Of a DNA stretch of 64,000 bases, positions 28,914 to 39,826 are shown piece after piece (within the stretch, counting starts at the first letter, position 1; each line of letters begins with the position of its first letter). Made by a program: the position numbers and the translations under genes. Source of the stretch: Pseudomonas monteilii NBRC 103158 = DSM 14164. Its GTDB lineage: Bacteria; Pseudomonadota; Gammaproteobacteria; Pseudomonadales; Pseudomonadaceae. The notes under the pieces are model-generated. The model made no database searches. It saw nothing but the letters and a program-made list of their open reading frames with translations, and was not told the origin of the DNA. Location of the stretch: contig NZ_BBIS01000003.1 of NCBI RefSeq assembly GCF_000730605.1, forward strand, positions 155,862-219,861. The letters run 5' to 3'.

Positions 28914-31502
28914 TCAGATATCCCAAACCACATTGATACCGAAGTTGCGCCCCGGCATGGTCAGGCGGTCGATGTTGGCTGGCTGGGTCACAGCCGCTTC
29001 ACCCTGGCCGTCGTAGCTGCGCACTGAATCCCACAGCCAGTATTTCTTGTCGGTCAGGTTGTACAGGCCGGCATTGATGGTGACGTCGTCGGTCACCTTG
29101 TAGTAGCCGGTCAGGTCCAGCACGCCGTAGCCCGGTGTACGGAACTTCGAGGTCGAGCCGTCAGGCGAATAGAAGGTGCTGTCGTCGACGCGGGTCTTGC
29201 GCTTGACCAGTGTCCAGCTCAGCAGGCCACCGTAGTTTTGCTGCTCGTAACCCAGGCCAAACACGCCTTTCAGTGGGTTTACGCTGTTCAGCGGTTCTCC
29301 GGTGTCATCGTTGCGGCCGTAGGTGTAGGCAATCGAGCCCTGGGTATACAGGCCTTGCGGCGCACCGAAGTGGTCGAGGTTCAGGCGGCCCTTGACCTCG
29401 GCACCCTTGATGGTGGCGTGCTTGATGTTGTTGGCCTGGAAGGTTTGTTCCAGGTTGGCGCTTTGCACGGCGTCTTCGTCGATGAAGTCGCGGTACTTGT
29501 TGTAGAACACCGCCACGTCGAAGTTGCCGGCGTCGAAGTTGCCGCGCAGGCCGGTTTCGTAGCTTTTGCTCTTCTCTGGTTCGAGGTCAGGGTTGCCTTC
29601 TACACGGTAGCCTTGCTCGATGTTTTCGAAGCGGCCGTACATGGCCTTGGCGGTCGGCGTGCGGAAGCCCTCGGCGTACTGGCCGTACCAGGTGTAGTTG
29701 TCGTTAAAGGCGTAGGTCAGGCCGAACTTGGGCGAGACGCGGTGCCATTTCTTGTCCGAGTCGTCCTGGGATGTTGGGGCTGTGCCGGTCGATGCCAGGC
29801 CACGCAGGAATTCTTCGGTGAACTTGGGCGCCATGCGCGTGTAGTCGTAGCGCGCGCCTGGCATGAAGGTCCAGTTGTTCCAGCGGATTTCGTCCTGCAC
29901 GAACAGGCTGTAGGTGTTCACGGTCGGGTCCGGGAAGTCGCTGACCAGCGCCTGGCCGTCTGCCGGGCGGTCGGCGCCGATGGCGGTGCAACCGGATCCA
30001 ATGGTCAGGCAGGTGCCGGTGCCACTGCGCGATCCGGTGACCTTCTCATGCTTGAGTGTAGTGCCGTAGGTCAGCAGGTGATCGGTGGCGCCGATGCTGA
30101 AGGCCTTGTCGAGCTGGGCATCGAACACCCACTGGCGGTCCTTGTAGGTGGTGTCGCGGGTACGCAGAACCTGGCGGCCAGGCGGTGCGTAGACTTCCTC
30201 TGTGTGCTGGTCGGTCTTGGCGATCTGGTAGTTCAGGCTCCACTTCACGTGGTCGGCGACCAGCGAGTCTAGACCGAACTCATGGTTGATGCCGAAGCGT
30301 TCGCGGGTGATGGTGTCGTTGCCATTACGCGCCTTGTAGTAGCCCATGCCGCCAAAACCGGGAATGAACGGCCCGCCCACTGCGCTGAGGATGTTCTGGT
30401 CGCGGTCATCCTTGTAGCGTTCGTAGGTCAGGCCCAGGCGTGCGTCGTCGGCGTAGTTCCAACCCAGTTTGGCCAGCACGTTGGTGGTGCGTACGTCCAT
30501 CGGGTTGGCTTCGGTGCGCGACAGGCCTTCACCGCTGTGGCTGCCGTGGGTTTCGGTCTCGTGGCCGTTGCGCTGGCTCAGGTGCAGCAGGCCATCGAAG
30601 TCGCCCTCACGGCCGGCGACGGTGGCAGAGGTCAGCCAGCTTTCGTCGGCCGAGCTGTAGCCGGTCTTCAGGCGGGCGCCTACGTCCTTGCCAGGCTTGA
30701 TGATGTCGTCCGGGTCGAGGGTGAAGTAACTTACCGCGCCGCCGATGGCGTTGCTGCCGTACAGCACCGAGGCCGGGCCACGCAGGATTTCCACGCGCTT
30801 GACGATTTCCGGGTCGACGTAGTTACGCTGGGTTTGGGCGTAGGGGCCGTAGAAAAAGCTGTCGGGGATCGACACGCCGTCGACCTGGGTGAGGATGCGC
30901 TCGCCGTCGATACCGCGGATGTTGTAGCCGTTCAGGCCGCTGCGCTGGCCGGTACCGGCCACCGATACGCCCGGCTCGTAGCGCACCAGGTCCTGGATGT
31001 TGTTGACGTTCTGGCGGTCCAGTTGCTCGCGGGTCTGCACGCTGACGGTGCTCGGCACCTGGCTGACATCCTGGGCGCTACGGGTGGCGCTGACGGTCAC
31101 TTGCTGCAGCGCGATCACATTGCCGCTCGCCTGGCGTTCGAGCACCACGTTGCCGTTGCTGATCTTGCGAAAGCTCAGGCCGGTACCCTGCAGCAGGCGC
31201 TTGAGAGCGGCCTCTGGCGGCAGCGAGCCCTGCACGCCCGGCGAAGCCACGCCGTCGGCCAGTTCGGCGCTGAAGCCGACCTGCCAGCCGGTGACCTGGC
31301 TGAAGGCGTTGATTGCCGACACCAGCGGCTGCTGGCCGATGCTGAAGCGATAGTCGCCCATGCGCGGGCTGCTGGCCTGGGCCGGTTCGGCGGCCAGCGC
31401 TGGCAGGCTGCAGGCACCGCTGGCGAGCAGAGCCAAGGTCAACAGGGACAGTTGCCCCGTACGACGGGGAAGGGTGGACGAGCGGGTAGGACCAGTGGAC
31501 AT
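28914..31502 (-). CDS. hxuA: TonB-dependent heme receptor with signal-transduction domain
   Basis: 862 aa outer-membrane receptor. Long signal region (hydrophobic LSLLTLALLASGACSLPALA, cleavage about residue 38), then an STN domain (about 50-121: FSIGQQPLVSAINAFSQVTG), a plug (about 145-270: IQDLVRYEPGVSV, GPASVLYGSNAIGG), and a 22-strand barrel ending in aromatic NFGINVVWDI-type residues. The barrel carries the heme-receptor segment YRVEGNPDLEPEKSKSYE (NPNL/NPDL motif). STN-type receptors signal to a FecR protein, and the matching sigma/anti-sigma genes lie directly upstream. The arrangement fits the Pseudomonas Hxu heme-sensing system; a siderophore ligand is less likely. Confidence 0.87.
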   Translation of the reverse strand: MSTGPTRSSTLPRRTGQLSLLTLALLASGACSLPALAAEPAQASSPRMGDYRFSIGQQPLVSAINAFSQVTGWQVGFSAELADGVASPGVQGSLPPEAALKRLLQGTGLSFRKISNGNVVLERQASGNVIALQQVTVSATRSAQDVSQVPSTVSVQTREQLDRQNVNNIQDLVRYEPGVSVAGTGQRSGLNGYNIRGIDGERILTQVDGVSIPDSFFYGPYAQTQRNYVDPEIVKRVEILRGPASVLYGSNAIGGAVSYFTLDPDDIIKPGKDVGARLKTGYSSADESWLTSATVAGREGDFDGLLHLSQRNGHETETHGSHSGEGLSRTEANPMDVRTTNVLAKLGWNYADDARLGLTYERYKDDRDQNILSAVGGPFIPGFGGMGYYKARNGNDTITRERFGINHEFGLDSLVADHVKWSLNYQIAKTDQHTEEVYAPPGRQVLRTRDTTYKDRQWVFDAQLDKAFSIGATDHLLTYGTTLKHEKVTGSRSGTGTCLTIGSGCTAIGADRPADGQALVSDFPDPTVNTYSLFVQDEIRWNNWTFMPGARYDYTRMAPKFTEEFLRGLASTGTAPTSQDDSDKKWHRVSPKFGLTYAFNDNYTWYGQYAEGFRTPTAKAMYGRFENIEQGYRVEGNPDLEPEKSKSYETGLRGNFDAGNFDVAVFYNKYRDFIDEDAVQSANLEQTFQANNIKHATIKGAEVKGRLNLDHFGAPQGLYTQGSIAYTYGRNDDTGEPLNSVNPLKGVFGLGYEQQNYGGLLSWTLVKRKTRVDDSTFYSPDGSTSKFRTPGYGVLDLTGYYKVTDDVTINAGLYNLTDKKYWLWDSVRSYDGQGEAAVTQPANIDRLTMPGRNFGINVVWDI

Positions 31503-31628
31503 CGGAAGCGCTCCCAGACGCGCGGGCTGTTATAGGTGATGGCTGTTCTCGTTTTCAAACAAGAATCAGTTGCATTGGCTATAACGAGACGGGTGGGGTA
31601 GCGCGATTGCGTAAAAATAATTTTCGGG

Positions 31629-32591
31629 TCAGTTCAGAATGACCAACGCCGGGTACTCATGCAGCTGTGCCGAGGTGATGTGGGCCAGCGCGCGCAGGGT
31701 TTCCAGCGGCTGGTCGAGGCGGTAGTTGCCGGTGACGGCCACGTCTTCCAGGTGAGCATTGCGGTTGATGATCCAGCCGGGGTAGTAGCGCCGTACTTCG
31801 GCCAGCACCTGGCTCAAGGGGCAGTTCTCGAACACCAGGCGGCCATCGACCCAGGCCAGGTCTTTTTGCATGTCGGCGCGTTGGCGCTGGCCAAAGCCCT
31901 GCGGGCCGACGCTGATGCTGTCGCCAGCACTCAGGCGGATGCGCTGGTCGCGTGCCCCCTGCAGGTCAACATCGCCGCGTTGCACCCGCACTTGAGCCTC
32001 GCCGTCCAGGTAGCGCACGGCAAAGTCGGTGTCGCGTACTTGGGCACGCAACGGCCCGGCTTCTACCTCCAGCGGCAGCAGCGCATCCTCGGGTACCTGG
32101 AAGTAGGCCTCGCCTTGCAGCAGGCGGGCGACCTGGCGGCCGTCGCGGCGGTCGCTGGCAAAGGCCGAATTGGTGTTGAGCAGTACTTTTGCGCCGTCTT
32201 CCAGCTGCAGGCGCTGGCGCTCGCCCACCACGGTCAGGTGGTCAGCCTGCAGGCGCATGGGCAGGTTACCGACGGTGAACAGCCCGACCAGCAGCACAGC
32301 CGCAGTGGCCAGGGGTTTCCAGTGGCTGCGCAGGCGCCCGCGCCATGAGCGGCGCTGCTGCTGGTGCATCTGCGCGGCTGCGTGGTGCAGTGGGGCACCG
32401 TTCCACAGCGCTTCTGCCTCGACATAGGCCTCGGCGTTTTCGGGAGCCGCGCTCAGCCAGGCTTCGAAAGCCTGGGTATCTGCGGCATCGGCACATTGCA
32501 GGCGCACCAGCCAGTCCAGCGCCTCGTCCATGGCACGAGCACGGGCGCTGGGCCCGGCGGGTGACGGGCGAGGGGCGGGGCTGTCGGTCAC
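31629..32591 (-). CDS. hxuR: FecR-type anti-sigma factor / sigma regulator
   Basis: 320 aa. N-terminal cytoplasmic DUF4880 helix bundle (DEALDWLVRLQCADAADTQAFEAWL), one membrane helix (about 103-122: PLATAAVLLVGLFTVGNLP), then the periplasmic FecR domain (RLQLEDGAKVLLNTNSAF, LLQGEAYFQV) and a C-terminal STN-contact domain. It holds the ECF sigma factor and passes the receptor signal. Start: GTG 32589-32591 (VTDSPAPRPSP) with AAGGA six bases upstream; the longer open frame (to 32702) runs into the sigma gene. It follows the sigma gene by 88 bp. Confidence 0.88.
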   Translation of the reverse strand: MTDSPAPRPSPAGPSARARAMDEALDWLVRLQCADAADTQAFEAWLSAAPENAEAYVEAEALWNGAPLHHAAAQMHQQQRRSWRGRLRSHWKPLATAAVLLVGLFTVGNLPMRLQADHLTVVGERQRLQLEDGAKVLLNTNSAFASDRRDGRQVARLLQGEAYFQVPEDALLPLEVEAGPLRAQVRDTDFAVRYLDGEAQVRVQRGDVDLQGARDQRIRLSAGDSISVGPQGFGQRQRADMQKDLAWVDGRLVFENCPLSQVLAEVRRYYPGWIINRNAHLEDVAVTGNYRLDQPLETLRALAHITSAQLHEYPALVILN

Positions 32592-32679
32592 GGGAAATCC
32601 TTGAATGGTTTTTCGCGAATGATCAAGGCTAAGGTGGGGTGTGGCAAGGGCTTTGCGTAACCGCCGGGCAGCGGTCGGC

Positions 32680-33192
32680 TCACTTGAGGCGGTCGGCGAC
32701 ACCCATGCAGATCGCCATGATCAGTTTCAGCTCCTTCTGCACCGTGCTGGGCGACACATTCAGCTGTTCGGCGATTTCCAGGTAGGTGGCGCCATGCAGC
32801 CGGCTGAGGATGAAGATGCGCTGCTGGCGCTCGCTCAGCTGGTTGAGGCTGATGCTGAGTTGCTTGAGCAGTTGCTCGGCATGGGCGGCGTCCTCGCTGC
32901 TGGTGGCGGGGGCAGCCACACTGTGCAGGACCTCGTCGGGCACGTCGTCGACCAGCATCCGTGCCTGCACCCGGCGTGCGCGCAGATGGTCCAGTGCCAG
33001 GTTGCGCGCGGTCTGGAACACGAACGGCTCGATATGCTCGATGGGCCGCTCGCCCAAGGCGCGGGACACCCGCAGGTAGGTTTCCTGCAGCAGGTCTTCG
33101 GCCGTGCTGGGGTTAGCGACCATGCGTTGCAGGGTGCGCAGCAGGGTAAGGCGCTGGACGAGGAAGACGGAGTTGAACCGGGACTGACTCAC
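32680..33192 (-). CDS. hxuI: ECF sigma factor, FecI-like
   Basis: 170 aa. Region 2 (STAEDLLQETYLRVSRAL, FVFQTARNLALDHLRARR) and region 4 (LSERQQRIFILSRLHGATYLEIAEQLNVSPSTVQKEL) are complete, with no region 1 or 3, as in iron-starvation sigma factors. GTG start at 33190-33192 (MSQSRFNSVFLVQRL); ribosome site poor. A 17/19 Fur box lies 23-41 bp upstream. Order sigma/anti-sigma/receptor is the standard cell-surface-signalling set. Target promoters probably include the receptor gene. Confidence 0.9.
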   Translation of the reverse strand: MSQSRFNSVFLVQRLTLLRTLQRMVANPSTAEDLLQETYLRVSRALGERPIEHIEPFVFQTARNLALDHLRARRVQARMLVDDVPDEVLHSVAAPATSSEDAAHAEQLLKQLSISLNQLSERQQRIFILSRLHGATYLEIAEQLNVSPSTVQKELKLIMAICMGVADRLK

Positions 33193-33214
33193 GGGGGGAC
33201 CTGGTCGACGAAAG

Positions 33215-33233
33215 GATAATGATAATGCTTATC
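33215..33233 (-). promoter_or_regulatory. Fur box upstream of the ECF sigma gene
   Basis: GATAATGATAATGCTTATC matches 17 of 19 bases of the classical Fur box. Its place just before the sigma gene predicts repression by Fe-Fur and induction on iron starvation. Confidence 0.88.
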
Positions 33234-33322
33234 ATCTATGCCGAAGGTCAAGTGTGGAAGTGTTAGGAAAAGGTAAAGATTGTGAGTGGGTGGGCGTATG
33301 GCGGAGGATTTTCTGTGTCTTT

Positions 33323-33356
33323 GAGATCGAGCGCCGCGCGGGCGGCGCTCGATCTC
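33323..33356. repeat. Second copy of the GAGCGCCGC palindrome
   Basis: Perfect 15-bp arms GAGATCGAGCGCCGC (33323-33337) and its complement (33342-33356), loop GCGG. Same core and loop as 28843-28902. It lies between the gap stop and the Fur-controlled promoter; it may act as the gap terminator barrier. Confidence 0.85.
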
Positions 33357-33383
33357 GTAGGCGCCGAAGATGCCGTGTCCGGC

Positions 33384-34385
33384 TCAACGGGCCCGGCACA
33401 ACGCCAGGCAGTTATCCAGCATCCGGTTGCTGAAGCCCCACTCATTGTCATACCAGGCCAGCACCTTGAGCATACGCCCGTTGGCCCGGGTATGGTTGGC
33501 ATCGAAAATGGACGACAGCGGGTTGTGGTTGAAATCGCAGGAAACCAACGGCAAGGCGTTGTAGCCCAATACCCTGGAATGCTTGCTGGCTTCAAGGAAC
33601 AGCTGATTGACCTGCTCGGCCGTGGCCTCGCGCTTGAGGTTGACGGTGAGGTCCACCAGCGACACGTTGATCACCGGTACCCGCACCGCCATGCCGGTCA
33701 GCTTGCCGGCCAGCTCCGGCAGTACCAGGCCCACGGCTTCGGCGGCGCCGGTCTTGCTCGGGATCATCGACTGGGTGGCCGAGCGCGCGCGGTACGGGTC
33801 GCTGTGGTACACGTCGGTCAGCACCTGGTCGTTGGTGTAGGCGTGAATCGTGGTCATCAGGCCTTGCTCGATGCCGAACTCGCGGTGCAGCACCTGGGCA
33901 ATCGGCGCCAGGCAGTTGGTGGTGCAGGAGGCGTTGGAAATGACCTGGTGCGAAGCACGCAGGATGTCATGGTTGACCCCGTACACCACGGTGGCATCGG
34001 CACCCTTGGCCGGCGCCGAAACAATCACCTTGCCAGCCCCTGCGGCCAGGTGTGCAGCGGCTTTGGCACGGTCGGTGAACAGCCCGGTGCATTCGAACAC
34101 CACGTCGATCGACTCGGCCTTCCAGGGCAGTTCGGCCGGGTTGCGGATGGCACTGACCGCGATACGGTCACCATTGACCGTGAGGCTCTCGTGGTCGGCC
34201 TCGACGGTGGCGTCGAAGGTGCCGTGCACGCTGTCGTACTTGAGCAGGTGGGCATTCATGGCGCTGTCGCCCAGGTCGTTGATGGCGACGACCTGCAGGT
34301 CCTGGCGGTAGCCTTGGGTATACAGTGCGCGCAGAACGTTGCGCCCGATGCGGCCGAATCCATTGATGGCGATGCGTAGGGTCAT
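33384..34385 (-). CDS. gap: Glyceraldehyde-3-phosphate dehydrogenase, type I
   Basis: 333 aa. Oxidises glyceraldehyde 3-phosphate to 1,3-bisphosphoglycerate with NAD. Rossmann start [20 protein letters not shown]; catalytic C154 in [12 protein letters not shown]; the catalytic His region follows in [13 protein letters not shown] 34383-34385; 17 further in-frame upstream codons are unlikely. Divergent from edd across 264 bp with two HexR-type sites, matching the known co-regulation of gap-1 and edd in P. putida. It handles the triose phosphate from KDPG cleavage. Confidence 0.96.
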   Translation of the reverse strand: MTLRIAINGFGRIGRNVLRALYTQGYRQDLQVVAINDLGDSAMNAHLLKYDSVHGTFDATVEADHESLTVNGDRIAVSAIRNPAELPWKAESIDVVFECTGLFTDRAKAAAHLAAGAGKVIVSAPAKGADATVVYGVNHDILRASHQVISNASCTTNCLAPIAQVLHREFGIEQGLMTTIHAYTNDQVLTDVYHSDPYRARSATQSMIPSKTGAAEAVGLVLPELAGKLTGMAVRVPVINVSLVDLTVNLKREATAEQVNQLFLEASKHSRVLGYNALPLVSCDFNHNPLSSIFDANHTRANGRMLKVLAWYDNEWGFSNRMLDNCLALCRAR

Positions 34386-34449
34386 GGCAGTACCTCTGGC
34401 AGTCCGAGTGAAACCTGTGGCAAAAAGGAGCTTCACTGAAACGGTTTTG

Positions 34450-34464
34450 TTGTTGGAATTACAA
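34450..34464. promoter_or_regulatory. HexR site, gap side
   Basis: TTGT-TGGAATT-ACAA, exactly the TTGT-N7/8-ACAA form reported for HexR in P. putida, 65-79 bp upstream of the gap ATG. HexR repression is relieved by KDPG. Confidence 0.75.
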
Positions 34465-34511
34465 GATTATTCACTAGCAGATAGAAAACAAGCCTTTTTA
34501 GTGGCAGTATT

Positions 34512-34527
34512 TTGTTTAAACATACAA
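34512..34527. promoter_or_regulatory. HexR site, edd side
   Basis: TTGT-TTAAACAT-ACAA (N8 spacer). It lies 122-138 bp upstream of the edd ATG and 48 bp from the first site, so gap and edd can be repressed separately or together. Confidence 0.75.
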
Positions 34528-34649
34528 CGAGTGGTCGGGCGATGGGCCTCCACCGATGCAGCGGGCTCCTTACCTTGAGCCTAGGCCGCAATCGTTTGGA
34601 GGGGAAATGCCTGGTAAACCGCCCTTACAATTAGCCTGGAGTCCAGTAC

Positions 34650-36472
<1,823 letters not shown>

Positions 36473-36476
<4 letters not shown>

Positions 36477-37435
36477 AGGAGCTGCTGGTTGGCGACATCG
36501 GCGGCACCAATGCCCGTTTTGCGTTGTGGCGTGACAACCAGCTGCATGAAGTGAAGGTATATGCCACGGCGGACTACACCAGCCCGGAGCAGGCCATCGA
36601 GGCTTACCTGCAAGGCCAAGGCATCGCCCGCGGCGGCCTGGCAGCGGTGTGCCTGGCAGTGGCCGGGCCGGTCGAAGGCGACGAATTTCGCTTCACCAAC
36701 AACCATTGGCGCCTGAGCCGCGTGGCCTTCTGCAAGACCTTGCAGGTCGAGCGGCTGTTGCTGATCAACGATTTCACGGCCATGGCGCTGGGCATGACCC
36801 GCCTGCGCGAGGGCGAGTTCCGCGAAGTGTGCCCAGGCCAGGCTGACCCGTCGCGGCCGGCGCTGGTGATCGGGCCGGGCACAGGCTTGGGCGTGGGGTC
36901 GCTGCTGCGCCTTGGCGAACAGCACTGGCAGGCCTTGCCGGGGGAGGGTGGGCATGTCGACTTGCCGGTTGGCAATGCCCGTGAAGCGGCGATCCATCAG
37001 CAAATCCATGGCCAGATTGGCCATGTCAGCGCCGAAACTGTGCTCAGTGGTGGCGGCTTGGTGCGCCTGTATCAGGCAATTTGCGCGCTGGACGGCGAAA
37101 CACCCCGGCACAAAACCCCCGCGCAGGTTACCGATGCCGCGCTGGGCGGTGAACCGCAGGCGCTGGCGGTGGTCGAGCAATTTTGCCGGTTCCTTGGGCG
37201 TGTGGCGGGTAACAATGTGCTGACGCTGGGCGCGCGGGGTGGGGTTTATATTGTTGGCGGTGTAATCCCGCGCTTTGCCGAGTTGTTTTTGCGTAGCGGG
37301 TTTGCGGCGAGTTTTGCTGACAAAGGCTGTATGAGCGGCTACTTCGCTGGCGTGCCGGTGTGGCTGGTGACGGCGGAGTTTTCCGGGTTGCTGGGGGCCG
37401 GGGTGGCCCTGCAGCAAGCGTTGGATCACAACTAG
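36473..37435 (+). CDS. glk: Glucokinase
   Basis: 320 aa. Phosphorylates cytoplasmic glucose brought in by the Gts transporter. The phosphate-binding start [16 protein letters not shown], the catalytic-Asp region [13 protein letters not shown] and the adenosine motif [16 protein letters not shown] are present; bacterial ROK-independent Glk family (GlcK type of E. coli). ATGA overlap with edd indicates translational coupling. Confidence 0.96.
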
Positions 37436-37520
37436 GTGAAATGGGGCCGCGCAGCAGCCCCAGAAGGCAACACCCGACAGCAGGCAAAAAGACCTGTAAC
37501 CAACAAGAGGAAGGACCACC

Positions 37521-38246
37521 TTGAGCACTGCCGGCAAATCGATCCTGATGGTCGACGACGACCAGGAAATCCGCGAACTGCTGCAAACCTACCTGAGCCG
37601 CTCCGGTTTCCAGGTGCATGCCGAAGCCGACGGCGCAGGCTTTCGCCGGGCCCTGGAAAGCACTCCCTTCGACCTGGTCATCCTCGATGTCATGCTGCCC
37701 GACGAGGACGGCTTCAGCCTGTGTCGCTGGGTACGCCAGCACCCGCGCCAGGCGCGGGTACCGATCATCATGCTGACGGCCAGCTCCGATGAAACCGACC
37801 GGGTCATCGGCCTGGAGCTGGGTGCCGACGACTACTTGGGCAAACCCTTCAGCCCTCGCGAACTGCAAGCGCGAATCAAGGCCCTGCTGCGCCGCGCCGA
37901 ATTCGGCACGGCGGCACCCGGCAATGCCGTGCTGGCCTTCGATGACTGGCGCCTGGACACGGTCAGCCACCGGCTGTTCCATCGCGACGGTGAAGAGGTG
38001 ATTCTGTCGGGCGCCGACTTTGCCCTGCTCAAGCTGTTCCTCGACCACCCGCAGCAGATTCTCGACCGCGACACCATCGGTAATGCCACCCGTGGCCGCG
38101 AGCCCATGCCGCTGGACCGCATTGTCGACATGGCGGTCAGCCGCCTGCGTCAGCGCCTGCGCGATACTGAAAAACCACCCCGGCTGATCCGCACGGTGCG
38201 CGGCAGCGGCTACCTGCTGGCGACGCATGTCTGCAATGCGCCCTGA
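37521..38246 (+). CDS. gltR: OmpR-family response regulator GltR
   Basis: 241 aa. Receiver domain with acidic pocket D12-D14, phospho-acceptor D56 (DLVILDVMLPDEDG), and K108 (YLGKPF), followed by a winged-helix DNA-binding domain (about 130-235; RTVRGSGYLL). The start is TTG 37521 with AGGAAGGA upstream, giving MSTAGKSILMVDDD. It overlaps gtrS by 20 bp. In P. putida and P. aeruginosa GltR/GtrS controls the glucose transport genes downstream. Confidence 0.92.
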   Translation: MSTAGKSILMVDDDQEIRELLQTYLSRSGFQVHAEADGAGFRRALESTPFDLVILDVMLPDEDGFSLCRWVRQHPRQARVPIIMLTASSDETDRVIGLELGADDYLGKPFSPRELQARIKALLRRAEFGTAAPGNAVLAFDDWRLDTVSHRLFHRDGEEVILSGADFALLKLFLDHPQQILDRDTIGNATRGREPMPLDRIVDMAVSRLRQRLRDTEKPPRLIRTVRGSGYLLATHVCNAP

Positions 38247-39681
38247 GCGGCGCTGGCGCTTGCTGCCGCGTTCGCTGCTGGGGCGCATGCTGCTGCTGAC
38301 CCTGTTGGTGGTGCTGCTGGCCCAGGGCCTGTCGAGCATCATCTGGGTGGCCCAGCTGCGTGCCAGCCAGTTGCAGGGCCTGCGTGCCAGCGCCAGCAGC
38401 CTGGCCCACTCGATGAGCGCCAGTGTCAGTTACTTCCGCTCGCTGCCGGTGGCCTACCGGCCCATGGTGCTCGACCAGTTGCGCAGCATGGGGGGAACGC
38501 GCTTTTTCGTGTCACTCAATGCCAAACCACTGGATATGCCGGTGCTGCCCGTCACCCCGCGCAAGCAGGCGGTGATCGATGTGTTCCAGCAGGTGCTGCA
38601 TGAGCGCCTGGGTACGCAGATGGACATTTCCGTGGAATTCGTTGGGCCCGATGACCTGCGCATCTTCAACAGCGGCCTGAAGCTCGACGAGCTGCCACGT
38701 TCCTGGGCGCATTACTCGTTGACCCTGGAACCGCTCAACCCGCCGGTGCTGGTAACGCAGATCCGCCTGGGCGAGGGTGAGTGGCTGTACATCGCCTCGC
38801 TGCTGCCCGAACCCTACACCAGCCTTGAGGCCGAACGCCTGCCTCGCCAGCAGATCGGCTTCATCGTGCTCACCACGGCCTTGCTGTTGCTGTTCATCGG
38901 CTTGCTGGTGCACTGGCAAAGCTGGCCGCTCAAGCGCCTGGCGCGGGCCGCGCGGGAGATGTCGCTGGGCGCCGATGTGGCGCCGGTGGCTGAAGGCGGT
39001 GGCAGCGAGGTGGTCGAGGTGGGCCGGGCGTTCAATAGCATGCGCGAGCGCATCAGCCGCTATCTGACAGAGCGCAGCCAGCTGTTCAGCGCCATTTCCC
39101 ATGACCTGCGCACCCCGATTACGCGCCTGCGCCTGCGTGTCGAACTGCTGGAGGACGAACACTTGCAGGCCAAGTTCAGCCAGGACTTGGATGAACTGGA
39201 ACTGCTGGTGAAAGGCGCCTTGCAGTGTGTGAAAGACACCGACATCCACGAAAACATCGAGCCGGTGGACCTCAACCAGGTGCTGGAAATCCTGGCCGAG
39301 CCCTACCTGCGCGATGGCCGTATCACGGTTGAAGGCCGCGCGCTGGAGCCTTACCCCGGCAAGCCGCTGGCGCTGCGCCGCTGCATCGGCAACCTGATCG
39401 ACAATGCCATCAAGTACGGCGAGCGGGCACAGCTGCGCATCATCGACAGTGCCGAGGGGTTTGTGCTGCAGGTGGACGATCAGGGGCCGGGTGTGCCGCA
39501 GCAGCAGCTGGAGCAGGTGTTCGAGCCGCATTTCCGTCTGGCCGCGCAGCAGCAGGGTTATGGGTTGGGGCTGGGGATTGCCCGCAACATCGCCCACAGC
39601 CATGGGGGCGAGGTGAGCCTGCTGAACCTGAGGGAAGGTGGTTTGCGGGTGACCTTGTATCTGCCGCGTGGCATGGAGTGA
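38227..39681 (+). CDS. gtrS: Sensor histidine kinase GtrS
   Basis: 484 aa inner-membrane kinase. Helix 1 at about 17-40, periplasmic sensor domain about 42-210, helix 2 about 215-236, HAMP, then HisKA with phospho-acceptor H292 (SAISHDLRTPITRLR) and an HATPase domain (N box NLIDNAIKYGE, G1 DQGPGVP, G2 GLGLGIARNIAHSHGG). The periplasmic domain of the family binds 2-ketogluconate or 6-phosphogluconate-type ligands. The 20-bp overlap with gltR makes either of two ATGs (38227 or 38236) possible. Confidence 0.92.
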   Translation: MSAMRPERRWRLLPRSLLGRMLLLTLLVVLLAQGLSSIIWVAQLRASQLQGLRASASSLAHSMSASVSYFRSLPVAYRPMVLDQLRSMGGTRFFVSLNAKPLDMPVLPVTPRKQAVIDVFQQVLHERLGTQMDISVEFVGPDDLRIFNSGLKLDELPRSWAHYSLTLEPLNPPVLVTQIRLGEGEWLYIASLLPEPYTSLEAERLPRQQIGFIVLTTALLLLFIGLLVHWQSWPLKRLARAAREMSLGADVAPVAEGGGSEVVEVGRAFNSMRERISRYLTERSQLFSAISHDLRTPITRLRLRVELLEDEHLQAKFSQDLDELELLVKGALQCVKDTDIHENIEPVDLNQVLEILAEPYLRDGRITVEGRALEPYPGKPLALRRCIGNLIDNAIKYGERAQLRIIDSAEGFVLQVDDQGPGVPQQQLEQVFEPHFRLAAQQQGYGLGLGIARNIAHSHGGEVSLLNLREGGLRVTLYLPRGME

Positions 39682-39707
39682 GTCTGTGTGTGGCGTGTGC
39701 CGGCAAT

Positions 39708-39744
39708 GTAACCAAACGATGACATTCACGCATCGCTTCGTTAC
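39708..39744. promoter_or_regulatory. Possible operator upstream of gtsA
   Basis: GTAAC (39708-39712) and GTTAC (39740-39744) form an inverted pair about 85-120 bp before gtsA, with ACGA/TCGT next to the arms. It may be a GltR site; the evidence is only symmetry and place. Confidence 0.25.
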
Positions 39745-39826
39745 CTGGCGAGGTGGGCAGGCTGTTTAGACTTCAAGCAACGCAAGCGCTCGACTTGCAC
39801 GGCATAACAACAAGAAAGGTGCTCCG

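Noticed and set aside
31503..31628. Second Fur box before the heme receptor gene
   Set aside because: The AT-rich GATTCTTGTTTGAAAACG stretch does not match the Fur consensus well enough. A sigma-factor-dependent promoter is more likely there, but I could not define it.
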